DNA of 44,554 bases, taken from assembly GCA_905235605.1 (NCBI GenBank), contig CAJOMF010000001.1, positions 70,967 through 115,520 on the forward strand, read 5' to 3'. The notes under the pieces were generated by a model, which worked only from the letters and a program-made list of their open reading frames with translations, was not told the origin of the DNA and made no database searches. Source of the stretch: an uncultured bacterium. GTDB taxonomy: Bacteria; UBP6; UBA1177. Shown here in pieces: positions 39,972 to 44,554 of the stretch (the first letter of the stretch is position 1; each line of letters begins with the position of its first letter). A program made the position numbers and the translations under genes.

Positions 39972-40837
39972 AAAAGATTCTCAGGATATTGAGCGTTATC
40001 GGATATGTGTTTTGCACCTATCTTTTTGTTTCACTTTTTGCTGCTGTGTTCTGCTTTGCCGGAGATACTTTCGATACATTCAAAAACAGCGACAGAATGC
40101 TCATAACTCCTGAAAATGTAGAAATTGTAGGAAACGACCGCCTTAGCAGGGAGGATATCCTTTTTGTGACCGGTCTTGACAAAAAAATCAGTTTTTTTGA
40201 TGCCGACAGCAAAAAAATGATGCTCAACCTCTCGACCTGCGGATGGGTCAAAAAGGCGTTTGTCGAAAAATTCTTTCCGAATTCAGTGGTGATACATATA
40301 GACGAATTTAAACCGGCGATGATCGTTACCAGCAGAAAAAAGTCATCCGATTCCGATAAAGATTCCTTTATGCCGTGGTTTTCCGATGCTGACGGGATCC
40401 TTTTCAAAAAGGCTCTTTCACGTGAGATCCCGAAAGATATGCCGACTTTTTATCTGAAATATTCCACTCCGGAAGAGGAGAAAAAGCGTCCGGAGAAGAT
40501 AAAAAACGCTATTTTTCTTGCGGAAAAATGGGAAGGCTTGAATTCACTTTGCCAGCTTAGAAGTATCAGCTATGAATTTCTTGCCGGATATTCGCTGCTG
40601 TGCGCTCTCGAGAACAGGCGTTTGGAGACCGTCGTTCATCTCAAGGAAGACGCTTCTGTCGATGAATGGAACCAGATGATGAAGAAAACATCGGGTGCCA
40701 TAGGAGACCTCCTTGCCAAAAATCAGTGGGTATGGGAGTATGATTTTGACAAAGTGAAAAACAATTTCGGTGAAACGGAATTCGAAATTATATTCGGAAA
40801 ACTTGTTAATATAAAGAGGGGAAATTCAGATGGCTAA
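39968..40837 (+). CDS. ftsQ: FtsQ/DivIB-like division protein
   Basis: The 289-residue bitopic protein has a basic start (MKKILRILSVIGYVFCTYLF), one membrane helix of about 20 residues and then a POTRA domain (VEIVGNDRLSREDILFVTGL to NSVVIHIDEFKPAMIV). The beta domain follows and ends just inside ftsA. FtsQ links FtsL/FtsB to the divisome and keeps FtsWI inactive until needed. ATG 39968, overlapping the ddl stop as ATGA, is preferred over a GTG five codons upstream. Confidence 0.88.
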   Translation: MKKILRILSVIGYVFCTYLFVSLFAAVFCFAGDTFDTFKNSDRMLITPENVEIVGNDRLSREDILFVTGLDKKISFFDADSKKMMLNLSTCGWVKKAFVEKFFPNSVVIHIDEFKPAMIVTSRKKSSDSDKDSFMPWFSDADGILFKKALSREIPKDMPTFYLKYSTPEEEKKRPEKIKNAIFLAEKWEGLNSLCQLRSISYEFLAGYSLLCALENRRLETVVHLKEDASVDEWNQMMKKTSGAIGDLLAKNQWVWEYDFDKVKNNFGETEFEIIFGKLVNIKRGNSDG

Positions 40838-42056
40838 AAGCAACACGATGATTGCTGCCCTTGATATAGGCACAAAAACTGTCACAACTCTTATTGCTCA
40901 AAAGAGCGATGAAGGTGTTTTTTCCATTATTGGAAAGGGGGTCGCCGACAACAACAAAGGCTTGATTGCAGGCGATGTCGTTGATGTTCAGGCTACTGCT
41001 GCTGCAATACGCGACTCGGTATCGGAAGCCGAACAGATTTCGTCAAAACGCATAAAGAAAGTCTATGTGGGTGTTTCCGGTGAAGGAGTCCGTTCGATAA
41101 ACAGCCACGGTGTGATCCAGGTCAGGGGGCAGGAAGTCGCGAAGACCGATATGAACAGAGTTATAGAACAGGCAAAAATAATCACTATGCCCGATGACAG
41201 GGAAATTATAAGTGTGGAGATAGGAAAATATACTGTCGACGGCAAGGCAGGCATAGTTAATCCCATAGGAATGGCGTGTAGAAAGCTCGAGGTCGATGTC
41301 CTTATAATAACTATGCCGAAAACGATGTTCAGGAATCTTTATAAAGCGGTAGAAGATGCCGGATTTTTTGTAAACGGAGTCGTAGTGAGCGCCATAGCTT
41401 CAAGCTGGGCAGTTCTTGAAGACGACGAGAAAAATATAGGCGTGGCTATGGTTGACATCGGTGACGGTGTCGCCGATATAGCGATTTATCAGAACGGAGA
41501 TCCTGTTTATGTCGCCGTAATGCCGATGGGCGGAAAGTTCATCACGGACGATATAAGCAAAGTCATGAAGATCCCTCCGGCTGAAGCGGAAAGGGTAAAA
41601 TGCAAGTACGGCAACGTGCGTCCAGAGTATGTCTCGGACAGTGAGGTGTTCGATACGGTTGTGATCGGCACGAATGCACCGACGACAAAAAAGGTCAAGC
41701 AGCTTGCAACTGTAATAACTCCGAGGATCGAGGAGATCCTTATAGAAATCAAAAAGAAACTGATGGAAAGTCAGAAGGAAAACATTATCCAGTCTGACAT
41801 TGTTCTTACCGGAGGGTCAGCACAGCTTAAGAATATCCAGTGTGTTGCGGAAGATACTTTGGAGCAGACGGTAAGGATCGGAATTCCGAAGATCGACGAG
41901 CCGGCAATCGGATTGAATGATGTGCTGAGTTCACCGGGATTTGCGACAGCTGTCGGTATAATCAGACATTTCTCATGTCGCAAGCAGATGGAAATTGCAA
42001 AAAGAAACGGATGGTTGGCGAGGGTAGCCGATATTTTTAGAAACTTTTTCGAGTAG
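40830..42056 (+). CDS. ftsA: Cell-division ATPase FtsA
   Basis: The 408-residue actin-like protein tethers FtsZ to the membrane. Visible: ALDIGTKTVTTLIAQ (phosphate 1), the 1C domain around VYVGVSGEGVRSINSHGVIQ, MVDIGDGVADIAIYQNGDPV (phosphate 2) and IVLTGGSAQLKNI (adenosine). It ends GWLARVADIFRNFFE, an amphipathic helix of the kind that inserts into the inner leaflet. It overlaps ftsQ by 8 bp and sits 9 bp before ftsZ. Confidence 0.95.
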   Translation: MAKSNTMIAALDIGTKTVTTLIAQKSDEGVFSIIGKGVADNNKGLIAGDVVDVQATAAAIRDSVSEAEQISSKRIKKVYVGVSGEGVRSINSHGVIQVRGQEVAKTDMNRVIEQAKIITMPDDREIISVEIGKYTVDGKAGIVNPIGMACRKLEVDVLIITMPKTMFRNLYKAVEDAGFFVNGVVVSAIASSWAVLEDDEKNIGVAMVDIGDGVADIAIYQNGDPVYVAVMPMGGKFITDDISKVMKIPPAEAERVKCKYGNVRPEYVSDSEVFDTVVIGTNAPTTKKVKQLATVITPRIEEILIEIKKKLMESQKENIIQSDIVLTGGSAQLKNIQCVAEDTLEQTVRIGIPKIDEPAIGLNDVLSSPGFATAVGIIRHFSCRKQMEIAKRNGWLARVADIFRNFFE

Positions 42057-42065
42057 GAGAGTCGG

Positions 42066-43382
42066 ATGAGCGAGAAGGAAGGACCAGTAAAAATTGCAGT
42101 TATCGGTGTGGGCGGCTGTGGCTGCAATGCGGCAAAAATGATCGAAGAGGAAACAATCACCAATGAAGAGTCGGTATTTAAAGATAGCAATGTCAGAATA
42201 GTTGCTGCCAATACGGATGCGCAGGTGTTGGCACAGCTTAGCGAAGTAGACCAGATACAACTCGGTCCGAAACTTACAAAGGGGCAGGGTGCCGGCGGAA
42301 ATCCTGATTGCGGAAGAGACGCGGCGATAGAGAGTCAGGTCGACATATATTCCGCTTTGGAAGGCAACGACATGGTTTTTCTGACTACCGGCATGGGGGG
42401 AGGCACAGGAACAGGTGCAGCTCCCGTTATAGCCAGTGCCGCAAAGAAAAACGGAATACTCACCGTAGGTATCGTAACGAAACCGTTTTCTTTTGAAGGC
42501 AAGCAGAAAATGAAATGTGCCGAGGCCGGAATAGAAGAGCTGCGCAAGAATGTTGACGCGCTCCTTGTTGTTCCTAACGATATTCTTCTCGAAATAGCAG
42601 GTGATGATGACGATGCCGTTGATATGTTCAAAAAACCCAATGAAATCCTTATTTATGCCGTTAGAAGCATATCGGAACTTATAATAAAAACAGGTTTTGT
42701 AAACCTCGATTTTTCTGATGTCAGAAGTACTATGCTTGATATGGGGCTGGCAGTTATCGGTTTCGGTAGTGCAACCGGCGAACATGCTCCGCTCAATGCC
42801 GTTAAAGACGCTCTGAACAATCCTCTCCTGAAGAATTTTACGATAAAAGGAACAAAGAGAATGCTGGTTTATGTCAACGGAAATACAAAACTCAAGGAAT
42901 TTGCGGAAGCATCCACTTACCTTAATGATCTGGGGGATGAAGATGCTAAATTCAAATTCGGTCTTTTCGTTGACAAGAACAAGACGGATGTTTCAGTGCT
43001 CATCGTTGCGGAAGCGCACGAAGCGAATCTTTCAAACATCAAAGCGTGCAAAGAAGTGATAGAGGACGATCCGCGGAGCACTATTTTTGATATTGAAAAA
43101 ACCGAACCTTTTAACGAAGAGATAGTTGTAGAACTGCAGAAACCTGCTGCAGAAAACAACGGAATTGCTGCAGCAGCGGCAAAAAATGTTTCTTCGGAAC
43201 CTCAGAGTCTTGAAATCAAAAATACGAAACCGTTTTCCTTCAAAGATGAAACTGTAGCGTTTATTCCCGAAAGTATCGATATCGACCAGAATGATAAAAG
43301 TATCCCGGCCGTTTTTCGCAAGTTGTCAAAGGAAGAGAAGGACAAAATGCAGGTTCCGCTGACAGAATTTATCTACAAATAA
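42066..43382 (+). CDS. ftsZ: Cell-division GTPase FtsZ
   Basis: The 438-residue tubulin homologue forms the Z ring. GTP-binding parts: IAVIGVGGCGCNAAKMI (a Cys-bearing version of the Gly-rich loop), AANTDAQVL, and the tubulin signature GMGGGTGTGAAP. The T7 loop is LDFSDVRSTM. A variable linker (AAAENNGIAAAAAK...) leads to a conserved tail with SIPAVFRK, the short site bound by FtsA. About 22 residues follow that site, which is more than usual. GGAG precedes the ATG, and it is the last dcw gene. No strong terminator is seen in the 121 bp that follow. Confidence 0.96.
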   Translation: MSEKEGPVKIAVIGVGGCGCNAAKMIEEETITNEESVFKDSNVRIVAANTDAQVLAQLSEVDQIQLGPKLTKGQGAGGNPDCGRDAAIESQVDIYSALEGNDMVFLTTGMGGGTGTGAAPVIASAAKKNGILTVGIVTKPFSFEGKQKMKCAEAGIEELRKNVDALLVVPNDILLEIAGDDDDAVDMFKKPNEILIYAVRSISELIIKTGFVNLDFSDVRSTMLDMGLAVIGFGSATGEHAPLNAVKDALNNPLLKNFTIKGTKRMLVYVNGNTKLKEFAEASTYLNDLGDEDAKFKFGLFVDKNKTDVSVLIVAEAHEANLSNIKACKEVIEDDPRSTIFDIEKTEPFNEEIVVELQKPAAENNGIAAAAAKNVSSEPQSLEIKNTKPFSFKDETVAFIPESIDIDQNDKSIPAVFRKLSKEEKDKMQVPLTEFIYK

Positions 43383-43430
43383 AATCCGGCTGTAAGATTT
43401 CCCGAAAATACTGAAATTTTTCTCTTTAAG

Positions 43431-43458
43431 TTGAAAATAAAAAGTCTGCGGTTACAAT
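43431..43458 (+). promoter_or_regulatory. Promoter of the carboxylase/decarboxylase gene
   Basis: TTGAAA (43431-43436), a 16-bp spacer and TACAAT (43453-43458) lie 45 bp before ATG 43504. It separates this gene from the dcw operon. Confidence 0.6.
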
Positions 43459-43503
43459 GCTCTGCTTTTTGGTTTTTTATTATTTTTGATATAGGTTAGC
43501 ATC

Positions 43504-44554
43504 ATGGCAAAAAAACTTCTTATCAGAGACCTCACGTTAAGAGACGGTCAGCAGTCGCAGTTCGCGACCAGAATGAATCAGGATCAGGTTGACAGATTAT
43601 TGAAATCATTCAACAAAGCTCATTTTTACGCAATGGAGGTCTGGGGCGGTGCCGTTCCCGATTCCGTAATGCGCTACCTCGGCGAAGATCCGTGGGCGAG
43701 ACTCGAAAAAATCAAAGCCGGAGTAGGGGAAGCGAGCAAACTCACCGCGCTTTCGAGAGGAAGGAACCTTTTCGGCTACAATCCTTATCCTGAAGATGTT
43801 ATCGAAGGTTTCAACCGCAACGCGATAAAATCCGGTATCGACATCATGCGTATTTTCGACGCTCTGAACGATATCGACAACATGCGCTCGACGATAAAAT
43901 ACGTCAAGGAAAACGGCGGAATGACAGACTGCTGCATCTGCTACACGGTCGATCCGAAATTCTCGACGAAAGACAAGATCAAAGCTGTGTTCAGCGGCAA
44001 AAAACTTCCGGACAACCTTTTCTCGATAGACTATTTCGTCAACAAGGCAGTCGAGCTTGAAAAAGCCGGTGCCGACATGATCTCGATCAAGGATATGGCC
44101 GGCCTCATCGATCCGGCAATGAGTGCGAAACTTATTTCGGCTCTTAAAAAAGCGGTAAGGATACCGATAGACCTGCACACTCACTGCACTCCGGGCTACG
44201 GTCTCGGCAGCGTTCTCATGGCTATGGTAAACGACGTTGATATCGTTGATTCGGTCATCATGCCGTTTGCAGGCGGTCCTGCGGCTCCGGCGTTCGAACT
44301 TGTTCAGGTTTTTGCGCAAAAATTAGGTTTCGACACCGGTGTAGACCTTGCCGCAGTCAAAGAAATCAGGACCGAACTTTTCAAAATCAGGCGTGAACTT
44401 TCAAAATTCGACCAGTACAAACTTTTCCCGAAGGATTTCGACCCGACAGACAAACTTCCGGCAGAAGTAGAAAAACTTTTCGACGATGCGATCGCCGCTG
44501 CAAAGAAAGGCGATACCGATACCGTTACCGATCTTACGCAGCAGATCGAGCGCT
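43504..44554 (+). CDS. Pyruvate carboxylase subunit B / oxaloacetate decarboxylase alpha-type protein (3' end cut by window)
   Basis: About 350 residues are visible, continuing beyond the window. The HMGL-like TIM barrel starts KKLLIRDLTLRDGQQSQFAT, with the metal-binding Asp in RDGQQS. AMEVWGGAVPDSVMRYLGED and DLHTHCTPGYGLGSVLMAMV (metal His pair) are hallmarks of the carboxyltransferase domain shared by oxaloacetate decarboxylase alpha, methylmalonyl-CoA/transcarboxylase 5S and pyruvate carboxylase B. RNLFGYNPYPEDVIEGF replaces the usual RGQNLLGYRHY. The biotin domain, if present, would be past the window. It moves carboxyl groups between oxaloacetate/pyruvate and biotin; which of the possible enzymes it serves cannot be told here. 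Confidence 0.9.
   Translation, partial: MAKKLLIRDLTLRDGQQSQFATRMNQDQVDRLLKSFNKAHFYAMEVWGGAVPDSVMRYLGEDPWARLEKIKAGVGEASKLTALSRGRNLFGYNPYPEDVIEGFNRNAIKSGIDIMRIFDALNDIDNMRSTIKYVKENGGMTDCCICYTVDPKFSTKDKIKAVFSGKKLPDNLFSIDYFVNKAVELEKAGADMISIKDMAGLIDPAMSAKLISALKKAVRIPIDLHTHCTPGYGLGSVLMAMVNDVDIVDSVIMPFAGGPAAPAFELVQVFAQKLGFDTGVDLAAVKEIRTELFKIRRELSKFDQYKLFPKDFDPTDKLPAEVEKLFDDAIAAAKKGDTDTVTDLTQQIER

Overview
The window is bacterial chromosome of medium-low GC, with three kinds of content: housekeeping blocks, an accessory region of about 20 kb, and a compact division and cell-wall (dcw) cluster. The cell makes a normal peptidoglycan. MurE carries the DNPR signature for meso-diaminopimelate, and UppS, Ddl, FtsI, FtsW, FtsQ, FtsA and FtsZ are all present, which suggests a Gram-negative-type envelope. 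A biotin-dependent carboxylase/decarboxylase subunit at the right end would suit an anaerobe, but I cannot assign a phylum from sequence alone. Several candidate promoters share a style: a -35 beginning TTGC, a spacer of 16-17 bp and a TATTAT-like -10.

Layout. (1) 1-6.7 kb: a partial zinc-ribbon gene on the minus strand; a single-chain MmeI-type restriction-modification enzyme bracketed by a repeated promoter segment and carrying two copies of a 33-bp palindromic repeat; an Hsp70 without its lid; a J-domain protein with a receiver-like N-terminus; and uppS. (2) 6.9-12.4 kb: an operon with a CFI-box protein, two small proteins, a TerY-like vWA protein, a PP2C phosphatase and a membrane-spanning protein kinase. 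This is a TerY-phosphorylation (TerY-P) triad whose kinase ends in two extracytoplasmic DUF1566/Lcl-type domains. (3) 12.4-14.9 kb: an IS3-family element, a degenerate DUF1566-like gene and a remnant secreted peptide. (4) 15.0-20.6 kb: the most interesting segment. It holds a 40-residue Cys-rich peptide gene, a hairpin attenuator, a radical SAM/SPASM maturase, a GNAT-radical SAM/SPASM fusion, a GT-A glycosyltransferase and a BadF/GlcNAc-kinase-type ATPase. I read it as a RiPP (ribosomally made, modified peptide) pathway, probably for a glycosylated product. (5) 20.7-26.5 kb: a BspA-type LRR protein, a Sel1-TM-triple DUF1566 protein, a Sel1-only protein and another DUF1566 protein. (6) 26.6-43.4 kb: the dcw operon mraZ-rsmH-ftsL-ftsI-murE-murF-murD-ftsW-murG-murC-murB-ddl-ftsQ-ftsA-ftsZ, with overlapping or near-abutting genes and no mraY. 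(7) From 43.5 kb: a pyruvate carboxylase B/oxaloacetate decarboxylase alpha-type gene that runs off the end.

How the parts work together. The dcw operon makes and places septal peptidoglycan, and uppS supplies its lipid carrier. The accessory region combines signalling by reversible phosphorylation (kinase, phosphatase, vWA adaptor) with a family of secreted or membrane-anchored DUF1566 domains likely to bind external ligands. The peptide-modification island sits between members of that family and next to an insertion sequence, so this looks like a site of repeated gene acquisition.
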